Below, piece by piece: positions 1 through 9,805 of a stretch of DNA of 64,000 nt. The translations under genes were made by a program, and so were the position numbers. Below the pieces are notes generated by a model. The model did no database searches, was not told the origin of the DNA, and saw only the letters and a list, made by a program, of their open reading frames with translations. Numbering within the stretch: the first letter of the stretch is position 1; each line of letters begins with the position of its first letter. Source of the DNA: Cladocopium goreaui (Eukaryota; Sar; Dinophyceae; Suessiales; Symbiodiniaceae); assembly GCA_947184155.2 (NCBI GenBank), contig CAMXCT020001141.1, forward strand, positions 1 through 64,000, read 5' to 3'.

Positions 1-46
1 ATTCATGATGATTATAAACCAACAAACATCGCTTGGGGGGGCCCCA
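1..46. mobile_element. MITE-1 copy, cut by the window edge
   Basis: Only the right part of the element is present. It carries the family interior (TATAAACCAACAAACATC) and the G-run followed by GGGGCCCCATATTG, close to the right ends at 4552 and 9979. The left end lies outside the window. A non-autonomous DNA transposon is inferred from the two complete copies. Confidence 0.5.
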
Positions 47-59
47 TATTGAATAAGAC

Positions 60-149
60 TGCGCCTGGCTCCCAGGCTTGCCTTCCATTGCATACGAAGG
101 GCACACGTACACTCTGGTCTTCAGGGTTCACTGGCTGGAGTTGACCTAG
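60..149 (+). CDS. Candidate terminal exon, unknown protein
   Basis: An open frame of 29 codons ends in TAG at 147-149. It includes PGLPSIAYEGHTYTLVF and has GC-rich third positions, unlike the AT-rich flanks. The exon start is not fixed because MITE-1 DNA lies directly upstream. I do not recognise the product. It could be the 3' end of a gene that begins before the window. Confidence 0.35.
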   Translation, partial: CAWLPGLPSIAYEGHTYTLVFRVHWLELT

Positions 150-255
150 TCTGGGAATTAAAGGTGATGATATGTGATCATGAACATTCCAGCTCCATGA
201 TATTCCCATCTGATCTTCAGAATCTTCAGAGTATTGCTTGATATTCTTTGTTCAG

Positions 256-406
256 ATATACTGTAGAATTGGTAGTTTTACATTGGCAGCTTTGATTACT
301 GGAGGTGGCGCTGCGGCTAGACTATTGGGTGGTGGAGTCTTGCTAAGTTGCTTAAGCCCACTTAATTTCTTCCGCACTGTTTCCCAACTGTTTGCGTTTT
401 TTCAAG
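256..406 (+). CDS. Candidate exon, hydrophobic glycine-rich segment
   Basis: A pyrimidine-rich TTTGTTCAG precedes the exon and GTGATA follows it. The frame reads a Gly/Ala/Leu-rich stretch (LAALITGGGAAARLLGGG) followed by LLSCLSPLNFFRTVSQLF, which suggests one or two membrane segments. The family is unknown. The frame is open on both sides, so the boundaries rest on the AG and GT signals only. Confidence 0.4.
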
Positions 407-691
407 GTGATATCCCAATATAATATACGTATATATATATATTATAGCTCGTTGCTCATACGTTCCACCATCCGCAAGAGTAAAACAACCATGAAACAAG
501 TATTTCTTGGTGAAGGATGAGTAAATATGGAGTTATATCCGCACCAAAAAAAGGGTCGTTTCGGTTATCATTTGTTGGACCGTTTCTTGTGGGGGCACCA
601 AGGTGAATTGAGCCGTAGCATATCATGTTGATCCAATCAATATCAACATATATCCCCATAAGAAAACACTATTCATTGCTTAAAACCAGAT

Positions 692-785
692 CCCATAGGA
701 TCCATGGTGCTGGTATATATGCTAACATTTGGGGTATATTGATGGGATCCATGTTACCATATATAGCATACATGGATCCTATGGG
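692..785. mobile_element. MITE-2 copy
   Basis: The 94-bp element has perfect 15-bp terminal inverted repeats, CCCATAGGATCCATG and its complement, around a TA-rich core with a second internal GGGATCCATG. No coding capacity. Flanking triplets (GAT and TTA) do not match, so the target duplication has decayed or the copy was rearranged. Confidence 0.7.
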
Positions 786-789
786 TTAG

Positions 790-956
790 AAAACTATTTT
801 TGGGATGGTTCAACGAGCATTTTGGCTGATGAAACTAAGGACTTTTTGGAGGGGCACAGCTGCTCCGCTGCACGCTGGACCATGGAACTGCTAGTGGCGC
901 AGCTGGCTGCGCAACGCATGGAGAACAGGAGGGCCGCAACGCAAGAACTGGATTAA
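790..956 (+). CDS. Candidate terminal exon, helical C-terminus
   Basis: The exon begins just after the MITE-2 copy, at GGTTAG. The frame reads YFWDGSTSILADETKDFL, then WTMELLVAQLAAQRMENRR, and stops with TAA at 954-956. The last third is Ala/Leu/Arg/Glu-rich and probably helical. The function is not recognised. The MITE therefore lies directly against the acceptor side of the exon, in an intron. Confidence 0.35.
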
Positions 957-1165
957 GAAATGGGGGGATCCACCAAGTATCAGATGGTGTTTTAATGGTG
1001 TATATATATATATCATTGTACTTGGTGGTGGATCACCCTAATTACTAAGTAGATTGGTTCACCCCCACTATAAGTCTAAATCCACCCAACTTATCCCACA
1101 AACATAACCAGAGCGAACTAAACTACTTACGATTCGTGGGATGGTCCACCAAGTATACCATCTAG
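957..1165. repeat. MITE-5-like repeat (GGATCCACCAAGTA family)
   Basis: GGATCCACCAAGTA at the left pairs with TACTTGGTGGTGGATCACCC at about 1018-1037. GGGATGGTCCACCAAGTATA recurs near 1138-1158. Related sequence (GGGATGATCCACC, CCACCTACTGACG) occurs near 5737-5965 and 10287-10400. The copies are diverged, so the element ends are uncertain. Confidence 0.4.
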
Positions 1166-2178
1166 AAAAGTCCCAGTAATGTGGGAACATGGGTTAAGAA
1201 CATCATAAATGGTTTTCATTTATGTGGGGAAGCCAATTTTTTTCATAGACCTACCGTTTGGGGATGGGTTATACATACCACCCATGAAAATAGTAATTTG
1301 GCGCATAGTTCACGAAATTGGCTTTACCACTTACCACATTAATAAAGGGTAACAACATTTAAATATGTGGAGGGCGGGCCAGACCGCGAGGCCCCAGAGG
1401 TAGTATGAAATACCAGTTCGTATATTTGAATATAGTTACTGTATGTTTAAGTGAATTGGATTCCGTATGTGTAAATGGCCGGGCGGGCCAGGGAAAACCT
1501 TCCCGGAGTTGGTCTAAAATCCCTGTTCGTACATTCAAAAGTCCGTATATTTAAATGTAGTTACCGTACTTAAAGTGGGGATAGCCCTAAGGTACCACGT
1601 TTTATGGGAATATCATAGGAGTACAAGGTTTATATATATATATACAGATATAGTGGGAAGGACAGGGTATGTAACTAGCAGTATGATATTGTGAAATATT
1701 GTGAATGTTTTGGAACAGTTTTGAAAATGCCAGATACCCCTAAGTGGTCATTTGGAAGCAAGATGAACCATCATATTTTGGGGAGTGGGGCCATTTGCGG
1801 ACAAACCCATTAAACCAGTATCACAGGTCGTAATACCAGTAGCAAGTTTGCCAATATTTGGGCTCAAGCGGCTCAAGATGCTCCTTTACAGTAAACAACA
1901 ATGAACAAACAGTCAACACGCTCACACAGGTTCTAAACATCAAGGAGCGGTGTCTTGAATGGGCATGGGTAAATTCTCAGAGCTTTCCGCACTCTGCTGA
2001 GCGGAATTGATTTCCATCAAGATGGCAAAAAAAAAACGTAACTAAGGAATACTTTGATCCTCCAAATACCACCCAAAAAATGGTATACCTTATACAACAA
2101 ATATCAAAATGATGGGGTAAAACACCATGGTACTTGGAGGGTCTAGGGTAAATTTAAAAATGGGACCCCTATTCCGTC
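1166..2178. other. Non-coding, AT-rich
   Basis: No convincing exon on either strand. The stretch holds two related segments around GGGCGGGCCAG (about 1373 and 1481), each followed by a TATTTGAATATAGTTACTGTA-like run, so a diverged local duplication is likely. A short TA tract lies near 1631-1644. Confidence 0.4.
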
Positions 2179-2281
2179 ATGCCCCAGGACACCCTGGATG
2201 ACATTGGTTGGGTTCCAGTGGAAACTGGGACAGAAAACCACGCGCCGATCAATTCAATCTGGAAATCATCCCAGCATGGCC
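2179..2281 (+). CDS. Candidate exon starting MPQDTLDDIGWVPVETG
   Basis: A 34-codon frame with good codon bias runs from ATG 2179 through MPQDTLDDIGWVPVETGTEN to about 2281, where composition turns AT-rich. It is too short to stand alone. It may be a first exon or an internal exon, as an AG lies in the CAG of the same segment. The product is unknown. Confidence 0.35.
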
Positions 2282-2330
2282 TTTTTATACTGTTAATTAT
2301 ACAGTATTATGTGTATTTATATAATATAGA

Positions 2331-2520
2331 AAGATGGATAGATGGATAGATAGATAGATAGATGGATAGATGGATAGATGGATAGATAGGGATAGATGGG
2401 ATAGGATAGATAGGACAGGATAGGATAGGATACGATAGATAGAACAATAGATAGATAGAACAATAGATAGATCGATCGATCAATAGATAGATCGATAGAT
2501 AGATAGATAGATAGATAAGT
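2331..2520. repeat. GATA/GATG microsatellite
   Basis: Long GATA runs are interspersed with GATG and GATAGGACAG variants. The long ORF on the opposite strand (Ile-Tyr-Leu-Ser repeats) is a by-product of this tetramer. Confidence 0.9.
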
Positions 2521-3320
2521 GGATGAATTATACTGACTTCACTGTGACGTCGCTGGAGTGATGGTTTATATATGGGAATCATCCCCAGATGGTCGCACGT
2601 TTCAATTATTTTCAGGAAAATGAATTATGATATGTCAGCCATATATACATACATATGTAACATATGTACATTTATTATATATATATATACACTGTACACA
2701 TATATATATATATATATATATTTATCATGTATGTGTACATATATTATATTATATTATATATATCACCCCTACCATAAGTTTGCAAAATAGGGGTCATGTG
2801 ACATCCTGCAAAATTTGCAGAGGGTACATGTGTTGCAAAAAAACGTCTAGATGTTCTGTGCGGCCGCGGGGACATCTACTCTTTTGCAAAGGTCACGCTG
2901 CATTTTTCATTTTTTTTTGTGTGTGTTTTTTTGACTTTTTTTTTTTAAAAAAAATAGCACTTTTAGAGCCCTCTGAACCCCAAACAACGTTCCTGGTTTT
3001 ATGTGGTGGGGGGAAACATGTTATTTTTCAATTGTTCAGACCTGTTCAGACCCCTCTGAACCTTTTTGAGCATACATATAACCAATGTAAGATATTGTAA
3101 GGGATAACCCTACATGATTTAGCCAGCAAAATCAATAGGTTCAACTTGGAGTCGCTTAACAGATGGCTTGCAAAATATTTTGACGTCAAACCATGACCAA
3201 ATATGGAGAATACCATTTTGCAGGACGTTCAACCATATCCTTTACACACTCTTAAACTAATACCTCCATGAAGAAAAAAAACAACCCCGGGGCCAGGGAT
3301 CAACATTGATCCCGGGTGAA
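2521..3320. other. Non-coding, simple-sequence rich
   Basis: Holds TA-rich runs (about 2650-2765), a poly-T/poly-A stretch (2905-2955) and no frame with coding bias. The apparent 157-codon frame here consists of translated TA repeats and homopolymers. Confidence 0.5.
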
Positions 3321-3342
3321 CTTTCAGTTTTCTCTTGCTGGA

Positions 3343-3437
3343 GGCAAGCGGTTCAGCCGTTGGCATTGTTCTTCCGCCCACTAGGCCGATGCTTTTGGGT
3401 CATTTCAGGCGTCCAGACATGGCCATTGGAAAAACCC
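3343..3437 (+). CDS. Candidate exon, frame ambiguous
   Basis: This GC-richer island has two open + frames. One reads WRQAVQPLALFFRPLGRCFW and the other SAVGIVLPPTRPMLLGHF. The first has the stronger GC bias at third positions. A direct repeat of ATGGCCATTGGAAA follows at 3419 and 3448. No homology is recognised. Confidence 0.25.
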
Positions 3438-3555
3438 TATACGGTATGGCCATTGGAAAGTGGATGTGTCTGAAAATGAGGGATACCTTCTACATATCCA
3501 TTTTTCATAGAAAAAGTGCGAAAATGAAGCATCAAACTTTGGGCCTGAGTTGCTG

Positions 3556-3698
3556 CTACCAGGGTGGTTTTCGCCTTTGGTTATTTAACATAGCGAAGTG
3601 GAACGTCATCATTTTTGATAGGCAAAACATAATTTAAATCATCTATTTCTATGGGCCATTGATTGTTTCCATAGTTATTTTTTAATAACCAGAGGGTA
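3556..3698. mobile_element. MITE-4 copy, diverged
   Basis: The right end AATAACCAGAGGGTAAC and the inner motif TTATTTAACATAGCGAAGTGG match the MITE-4 copies at 5268, 10166 and 49382. The left end is degraded. Confidence 0.45.
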
Positions 3699-3754
3699 AC
3701 ATGTTTATTTGTTTATTGGGTGCAAAACTATTCAAAACTTACCACATCTTGTCA

Positions 3755-3879
3755 GTCTGAAATCGGCAAACCATCCCGAAAGGTCTTGGTTGATGCTGGG
3801 ACTTTTGCTTCATGGCAGATCTTGGGCCTTGATTTGCCCATCCAAAGATGTCCGAAGTTCCATTCGCCAGTTTTTGTAG
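3755..3879 (+). CDS. Candidate internal exon, unknown protein
   Basis: The exon is bounded by CTTGTCAG and GTACCA. The + frame reads EIGKPSRKVLVDAGTFASWQ, then ILGLDLPIQRCPKFHSPVF, and ends in phase 1. This is a more natural protein than the longer reverse-strand frame covering the same bases. The next candidate exon (4028) fits this phase in one of its two frames. No family is recognised. Confidence 0.45.
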
Positions 3880-4027
3880 GTACCAAATGACCCTGAAAAA
3901 TACCCCAAACAAATGGTATAAGAACTAAAATCATGGGCTAAAACAGCATTTTCAATGGTACAAACGGAAGGTGTAGGTAGCTATACCGGTACCATGACAG
4001 TTACAGCTGTTCATTCCATCCTTTCAG

Positions 4028-4131
4028 CGTTGCCCATAGCGAATTTCCGGCAACGCCCACGCCAGGACTCTCAGTGTTCCAGGCACTCCTTTGGGGCTCC
4101 GGTGCGTCATGGGCACAAGCAGCTTGGATTT
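4028..4131 (+). CDS. Candidate exon, two open frames
   Basis: It follows CCTTTCAG. One frame reads VAHSEFPATPTPGLSVFQAL and then LLWGSGASWAQAAW. The other reads LPIANFRQRPRQDSQCSRHS and is the phase-compatible continuation of the exon at 3755. Codon bias does not decide between them. The reverse-strand frame across 4001-4405 runs through MITE-2 DNA and was discounted. Confidence 0.35.
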
Positions 4132-4325
4132 GTTTGCCGTTTTTTTTGGACCCAATGAACCCATTCTGTAGGTCATTTTCACTGTTGTTGTGCATAGGTT
4201 TTGCATGTATATCCTCCAGTACAGTACTAGTTCCTTCAATTATATGGTAGAACACGGTAAAACAGCCTTTTGATCCCCTTTGAATGGTTTTCCCATAGCT
4301 TTTCCATAACTCATATCCAACATAT

Positions 4326-4558
4326 CCCATAGGATCCATGGTGCTGGTATATATGCTGACATGACTGGGGTATATTGATGGGATCCATGTTACCATATAT
4401 ACCATACATGGATCCTACAATGTGAGGCCCCCAAGATAGCCAACTTGGTTTATAACTCCAATAACTATATGGTTTATGGTACTTATAACATCTTATAACT
4501 ATAGTTACTGGGCCTTATAAACCAACTAACATCACTGGGGGGCCTCACATTGTATGGG
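4326..4558. mobile_element. MITE-2 copy interrupted by a MITE-1
   Basis: The left end is CCCATAGGATCCATGG at 4326. The right terminal repeat CATGGATCCTATGGG is split after CATGGATCCTA (ending 4417) and resumes as TATGGG at 4553-4558. TAT flanks both sides (4323-4325 and 4559-4561), giving a 3-bp target duplication for the host element. Confidence 0.75.
4418..4552. mobile_element. MITE-1 copy nested in a MITE-2
   Basis: The 135-bp element has CAATGTGAGGCCCCC at the left and its complement at the right. It is flanked by a duplicated TA (4416-4417 and 4553-4554). Removing the element and one TA restores the MITE-2 end exactly. TA duplication is typical of the Tc1/mariner group (family knowledge). 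No transposase is encoded. Confidence 0.8.
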
Positions 4559-4571
4559 TATTGACGCACAG

Positions 4572-4708
4572 GTGTTTTTCACGGAGATTTCTACGGAAAC
4601 CTCCGAGGTGTCCCGCTCGGGCTGGGGCACCTTCGCCCTGCTCTCCTCCTTGGCTCGTGACTTCGGTCGCCTGCTGCGGCGTTCACCTGGGCAGCCTGAG
4701 GCGTCGAG
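4572..4708 (+). CDS. Candidate exon, unknown protein
   Basis: The exon follows GACGCACAG and ends before GTGCCA. It reads VFFTEISTETSEVSRSGWG, then FALLSSLARDFGRLLRRSPG. The GC-rich third positions are typical of exons in this window. It begins 20 bases after the nested MITE pair. A second + frame is also open but is Cys/Pro/Arg-rich and less natural. Confidence 0.45.
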
Positions 4709-5079
4709 GTGCCATCGCCATGGGATGTGGAAAATTGCCATGGTTTATAGCATGGAAAACCAATGAAAAGCCATGAAAAGCAATTTTCAACATCTTGTTT
4801 TACACCATAATTTAGGTAATCATGGGACTTTTAGCCAATTTTTGAGGGATTTGGAGGGCCTAAGTGGATTCTGAGGGGATTTGTTTTTTGGTGGAAAAAT
4901 GAAAGAAAACAATATAAACACCACTCAATCTTAAAATTGCGAATGTTCCAGTGAACACAGTCAGCTATTTTTTGGAAGGCGACCTTGGATGATTGGGCTG
5001 AAAGAATCAAGTTTGCCAAGCTCATAGATATGCGCTTAGACCCTCGAAATACCCAAAATATCCCCAAATAGAAGGTTAT

Positions 5080-5185
5080 TTGGTTGGTGGTTTGGAACAT
5101 TTGGATTATTTTTCCATATATTGGGAATTTCATCATCCCAACTGACGAGCATATTTTTCAGAGGGGTAGGTCAACCACCAACCAG
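5080..5185. mobile_element. MITE-3 copy
   Basis: The ends are TTGGTTGGTGGTTTGGAACA and its approximate complement GTCAACCACCAACCAG, with an inner ATCATCCCAACTGA and CAGAGGGGTAGG. The flanks carry a 4-bp duplication, TTAT (5076-5079 and 5186-5189). Confidence 0.75.
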
Positions 5186-5267
5186 TTATTCAAGCATCAA
5201 ACATGTTGGGTAAAACACATGTCGCGAAATCATGGGCGACCTCACAGGTCACCATGGGTGCTATATA

Positions 5268-5364
5268 CCCTCTGGTTATGTCAAAATAGCTATTGAAAAT
5301 GGTCATAGAAATAGTTGATTTACCCGAATGTGACGTTCCATAGTTATGTTAGTTTACCAGAGGG
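5268..5364. mobile_element. MITE-4 copy
   Basis: CCCTCTGGTTATG at the left and GTTTACCAGAGGG at the right, with the inner AAATAGCTATTGAAAATGG. TA borders both sides in degraded form. Non-coding. Confidence 0.6.
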
Positions 5365-5366
5365 TG

Positions 5367-5398
<32 letters not shown>

Positions 5399-5440
5399 AT
5401 TATATATATTAATATATATATATATATTATGCACTATATT

Positions 5441-5549
5441 CTGGTTGGTGGTTTGGAACATGAATTTTATGACTTTCCATTCAGTTGGGAATGCCATAAC
5501 CCCAACGAACTCCATCATTTTTCAGAGGGGTAGGTCAACCAACAACCAG
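5441..5549. mobile_element. MITE-3 copy
   Basis: CTGGTTGGTGGTTTGGAACA at the left and GGTCAACCAACAACCAG at the right, with a 4-bp duplication TATT (5437-5440 and 5550-5553). It lies beside a TA-rich tract (5368-5430) and 77 bp from a MITE-4 copy. Confidence 0.75.
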
Positions 5550-5588
5550 TATTAGATTGCGGGTGATGAGCTTGGATAATCAGATCAG

Positions 5589-5728
5589 TCCCCCGCGGTT
5601 TTATTGTGGAGAAGGCTTTCGACAGGAATCGAAATGTTCCGTTGCTGTCGAGGTCCTTCGCGGAGGCTTCGAAATCCTATTGGCCAAAGAAGGACAGTGA
5701 TGAGATCGACCGTTGTATCACTGGTCTG
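5589..5728 (+). CDS. Candidate exon, unknown protein
   Basis: The exon is bounded by ATCAG and GTGTAA. The frame reads PRGFIVEKAFDRNRNVPLL, then SRSFAEASKSYWPKKDSDEI and DRCITGL. Codon bias is strong. A stop follows two codons after the likely donor. Not recognised. Confidence 0.45.
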
Positions 5729-5736
5729 GTGTAAAA

Positions 5737-5965
5737 AGTGGGATTTTATGGTGGTCATATGCTGGTAAATGGTGCGTAATACTGGATGAGAGATGGTGTT
5801 TTATGGGAAACATATTTCATTGTACTTGGATCATCTTTTCTTAGTAAGTAGGTTATATATAACTTGTATAGCCCGATTTTTTTCAGTGGAAATCCAGAAA
5901 TCCACCCGACTTATCCCACTTACAACTTAGCAGGGTGAACTAACCTACTGGGATGATCCACCTAT
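5737..5965. repeat. MITE-5-like repeat, diverged
   Basis: Shares TGGTGTTTTATGG, ATTGTACTTGGATCATC, CCACCCGACTTATCCCACTT and CTACTGGGATGATCCACC with the segment at 957-1165. Boundaries are approximate. Confidence 0.4.
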
Positions 5966-6355
5966 GGTTTCATAGAGACATGGCGTGCTGGAAAATCTCC
6001 CCATTTAGTTCGGTGATGTTCCCAGAAAGCTCCATTGAGTTTGGGGATTTCGCACAATTACTATGTTTGATTACTGGACAGATGATCCATTTAGTGAGTA
6101 CCTCTTAAACATGGTGATTTTCCCACCAGCACACAACGTTGGATTCGAAGAGGGTATACGCATCAACTTTGAGGTCATTTTCTTTGGGGACATGTAAGTA
6201 TAATATACATACAATGCTACATGGGTTGTTTACATACAAATTAGGCACCAGTGGGAGTCATGACGCCCCATGATATTCCTTGATTCAATGAGGAGAGCAC
6301 AGGTGGAGGAAGGTGCCATTCTTTAACGATTGTCTCGTCCACATAGGCTTTCCAG

Positions 6356-6464
6356 TTGCTGGGAGGAAATGGAAGACCTTGCCATGGAGGTGCCGAAGAT
6401 GCTGGAACTTGCGATTGCAGCTAGGCCCTTAGGCAAGCTGGACATGGATCAAGAGGATATCAAT
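6356..6464 (+). CDS. Candidate exon, acidic helical segment
   Basis: It follows GCTTTCCAG and ends before GTGGAT. The frame reads CWEEMEDLAMEVPKMLELAI and then AARPLGKLDMDQEDIN. It is Glu/Met/Leu-rich and likely helical. Codon bias supports it. The family is unknown. Confidence 0.45.
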
Positions 6465-6664
6465 GTGGATAAAACAATAAAACATAAAGCACCCATTTGG
6501 GCGTGGTTTTTGTTGCACCTATAAAAATGGTGTTTTTCCTGGGGGATGGTTTATGGCATTGTTTTACCCACATTATATGGTATGGATTCGAAGTGATGGA
6601 ACCAATGGATAGTGAACGCTTATTAAAGGCCTCCTCCAAATATGCCGCGCAAAATGCATTTCAT

Positions 6665-7252
6665 CTGGTTGGTGGTTTGGAACATTCGGAACATTTTTGA
6701 ATATTGGGTCCATAATAATGTTCCAAACTAACTAATATGGGTTCATAATAATATGGGTTTTGGAAATATAGTCATAACAATTTGGAAATATTGGCTTCAT
6801 AACAATCCCAACTGACTGACTCTTACTCTGAGTTGTTAAAGTTGTTAAGGTCTGGGTTTTGATACCCTTTGACGTCGTTCGATACGTCGTTCGGACGTCG
6901 TTCGAAACAGCTAACCGTGTCCCTACAGAATCCAACAGGTAAAATCTACATGTGGTGAATCACTGGCGTCCCAATATGACGAGTGTTTTTTGTTGTATTT
7001 AATACCACTTTGAAGATGTTTTGGGAGTTGCATCCACAAGGTGTTTCCTCATCTTTCACACAGCAAAACTTGCCAAAACAGAGTTTGTCGTACATCGGCG
7101 TCCCATTGGGGTTGACCTTGCTTTTGGTCAACTTATTTGACTTCCTGATCCAACGGCGTCCCAATGAGATTTGACACAATTCTGTTAAATTGGTCGACTT
7201 TAACGGTTCGGAGTACTATTTTTTCAGAGGGGTAGTAGTATACCACCAACCG
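6665..7252. mobile_element. Long MITE-3-ended segment
   Basis: A left MITE-3 end (CTGGTTGGTGGTTTGGAACA) at 6665 and a right end (TTTTTCAGAGGGGTAG...CCACCAACCGG) at about 7252 enclose about 590 bp instead of the usual 105. The interior includes a short GACGTCGTTCG repeat (6871-6905). Either this is a longer relative of the MITE or two separate copies lost their inner ends. No transposase frame is visible and the flanking 4-mers do not match. Confidence 0.35.
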
Positions 7253-7255
7253 GTA

Positions 7256-7438
7256 TTTATTATTAACCATCATTAACCATTATTAACCATTATTCATCAT
7301 ATGGATCATATGGCTAGATCCACCATTATTATTAACCATTATTAACCATTATTAACCATTATTAAGCATTATTAACCATATTTAACCATTATTAACCATT
7401 ATTAACCATGATTAACCATTATTAACCATTATTATTGG
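7256..7438. repeat. ATTATTAACC minisatellite
   Basis: Runs of ATTATTAACC and near variants, interrupted at 7296-7325 by CATCATATGGATCATATGG. Confidence 0.85.
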
Positions 7439-7831
7439 GATGATTTGTTGATTGTTAACCATCACCCATACCACTCCGCGAGCCTAGGAGCATTTACAAC
7501 TCGTGAATCGCTCCGCCAACTGGGACTTTGACGCTGGAAGAGAGAGCGTTTGATTTTCATGGCATTGCAAACTGATATACATATATATATATGATTAATT
7601 AATTGATATAACTATACAAATTAGATATGTAGATTTATACATGTGTACATACATATTTGCCGTATCATAACTAGGTATTTTGGAAATTCATAGACACAGT
7701 CGTGCATGGATGTTTTTTTTGCTCTGTTTTGGCTACCTCATACCTCCAAGTACTTGCAACCTCCAAATACCTCCCAAAAAAAATGGTGAAATGTACTAGG
7801 TTACTAGTTCGTTATTGGCTCAGCCAAGCAG

Positions 7832-8047
7832 CACTTTGGTGTACCAACGGAGGGTCCGGTTCGGCTGGTCACGGCCCAAGTCGATGAGGAGAGCCTCTCC
7901 ATCCACATGGAAACGGTGGAGGCGGTCGTTCGTGGATGGTCGAGAAGTGCCATCATCGCTGGCATCCACGCTACGACTGCTACTGGGAGAACCGGGACGA
8001 ATCGTTTCGTCCGGATGGCGATCGTTTCGTTGTCCCCAAAAAAATGA
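7832..8047 (+). CDS. Candidate terminal exon, 71 codons, unknown protein
   Basis: The exon follows GCCAAGCAG and ends in TGA at 8045-8047. The frame reads FGVPTEGPVRLVTAQVDEES, then IHMETVEAVVRGWSRSAIIA and GIHATTATGRTGTNRFVRMA. It has strong coding bias and looks like a soluble beta/alpha domain. Two other frames (one +, one reverse) are also open here but are Arg/Ser- or Met-rich shadows. No family is recognised. Confidence 0.5.
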   Translation, partial: HFGVPTEGPVRLVTAQVDEESLSIHMETVEAVVRGWSRSAIIAGIHATTATGRTGTNRFVRMAIVSLSPKK

Positions 8048-9193
8048 TAAAAAATGACGCTATGATGGGGAAATATATGGAAATATAGGTCAATCTTAAA
8101 GATCAAACATGGCATCAATTCAGGTTTGGGATTCATGAATTCATGTACATGTACACTGGTCTCAGGGTCTCTGTTGGTGATAAAAAGCTTACTAGCCTAG
8201 CCACTCACGAAGTTCAAGGATGACTGAAGGAAGATCAGGCCTTTCGATCGTTTATGGCGTCAAGTCCAGAGTGCTTTAGACGTAGATCCAAAGATGCAAA
8301 CCTGGTAACCTGTAATATGAATAGGCGATTTCATAGGTGTGTTGTTTTCAGAATATAATTAATGTTATATATTATAGAGTTATAGTTATCAGTTTTATCA
8401 CCGATTATCACCTATTATCACTGTTTTCTGGAAAACAAGCGTTACTTTGAAAACTCTTGAAGAGTTGGTCACAAGTTGGTCAAGCCTCTGGAGAGGTGAA
8501 CTGCTCTCAAGTAGCTTGGTGGTCGGACTAGACATGACTACCAGACTGGCTATGATCATATTAGTAAGTGGCTTATAATCATATAGTCAGCAAGTGGCTT
8601 AGAATCCCACTTACTTGGTATATATTATTAGTTGCTATATTCATCTGGGGCTTTCCATAAATGATTAAATGGAGGATCCCCAATAGCTGGATGGTTTATC
8701 ATGGAAAATGGTATTAAAATGGATGATGAACAGGGGTACCCCTATTTCAGGAAACCTTCATATTAGTATATTCATGTATATTCTACTTGGTGGCTCACCC
8801 CAGTCAGCAAGTGGCTTAGTTCACCCCAGTTGTAACTAGACTATCGTACTCATAACATCTCATAACTGGGGGTGTGGCCCACTTACTAAGTGTGGTGTGC
8901 CGGCACATCCTCCACAAGATCTGATTTCGGCTGGCTCTGACAGTTGTTGTTCAATGAATTATGGATTATTTTGGAAGTTTGGACTGGTGTGCAATTTGAA
9001 TATGTACACACAGCATATCACAGATATCTAGTATATGTATGTATATGTGCTTTTTCACATACGTATGATAGATAAATACAACTTGATGTCTACTAGCGTG
9101 TCCCCATCTGTGGGTCAAGTTTGGGTACTTTTTTTTGAGAGGCCAGCGCTCTCAGCGCCCACAAATCTCGCTTTCAGTTTTTTTTTTAGGATG
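8048..9193. other. Mostly intronic or intergenic, diverged repeats
   Basis: A weak possible exon lies at about 8231-8308 (frame IRPFDRLWRQVQSALDVDPK). From 8530 to 8890 there are fragments related to MITE-5 (ACTTGGTGGCTCACCCCAGT, AAGTGGCTTAG). No other coding signal. Confidence 0.35.
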
Positions 9194-9316
9194 CCCATAG
9201 GATCCAGGGTGCTGGTATATTAATGCTAACATGACTGGGGTATATTGATGGTATATTGATGGGATCCATGGCACACCATATATATATATATATAGCAGCA
9301 CCATGGATCCTATGGG
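9194..9316. mobile_element. MITE-2 copy
   Basis: CCCATAGGATCCAGGG at the left and CATGGATCCTATGGG at the right. The 3-bp flanks ATG (9191-9193 and 9317-9319) match. The core carries a duplicated GGTATATTGATGG and a TA tract. Confidence 0.7.
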
Positions 9317-9319
9317 ATG

Positions 9320-9805
9320 GTAAATACTAGTTACTGTACTAGACATGACCACACTTTCTGGTCCCCTGATTCCCCTGATTTCCTTGACCCATAGCCGCTA
9401 TAGCCCTAGCCATAGCCATCCTTTTCGAAAAATGTCTGGATACGTACGCATATTGTGGGGCTGCATCCCATGAATCGTAGGTGGGCGATAATCAAAGTAC
9501 AACCCAGTGATAAGCAACTTTGCATTGGCCCTTTAAGGTGTTATTTATGGATTAAAATGTAAGAAATTTATGTCTTGTTGGCTATCTATGGGCTATGTAT
9601 GGAGGTTTCCTAAAATAGGGGTACCCCACATCATCCAAGTCATGAAACCATTTTAGTATTGAAAGCCATGGTGACTTAGGGTGCCCACATGTTAGGAAAC
9701 CCCCATGGGGGCGTCATATCCCTGGTAGAATGTAGGGGACCGGCTTTGAGGTGATATCTCTCCTACTGCTAGAGCGACAAAGCGAGGACTTCTGGCGTTT
9801 GGTCA
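9320..9805. other. Non-coding
   Basis: No supported exon. It includes a short CATAGCC repeat (about 9389-9415) and GGGGTACCCC motifs (9618, also 8734). The frame at the right edge runs into MITE DNA. Confidence 0.4.

Noticed and set aside
7256..7438. CRISPR-like array
   Set aside because: Contiguous 10-bp units without spacers; a simple minisatellite in eukaryotic DNA.
7804..8136. 110-codon reverse frame
   Set aside because: Shadow of the better-biased + exon at 7832-8047.
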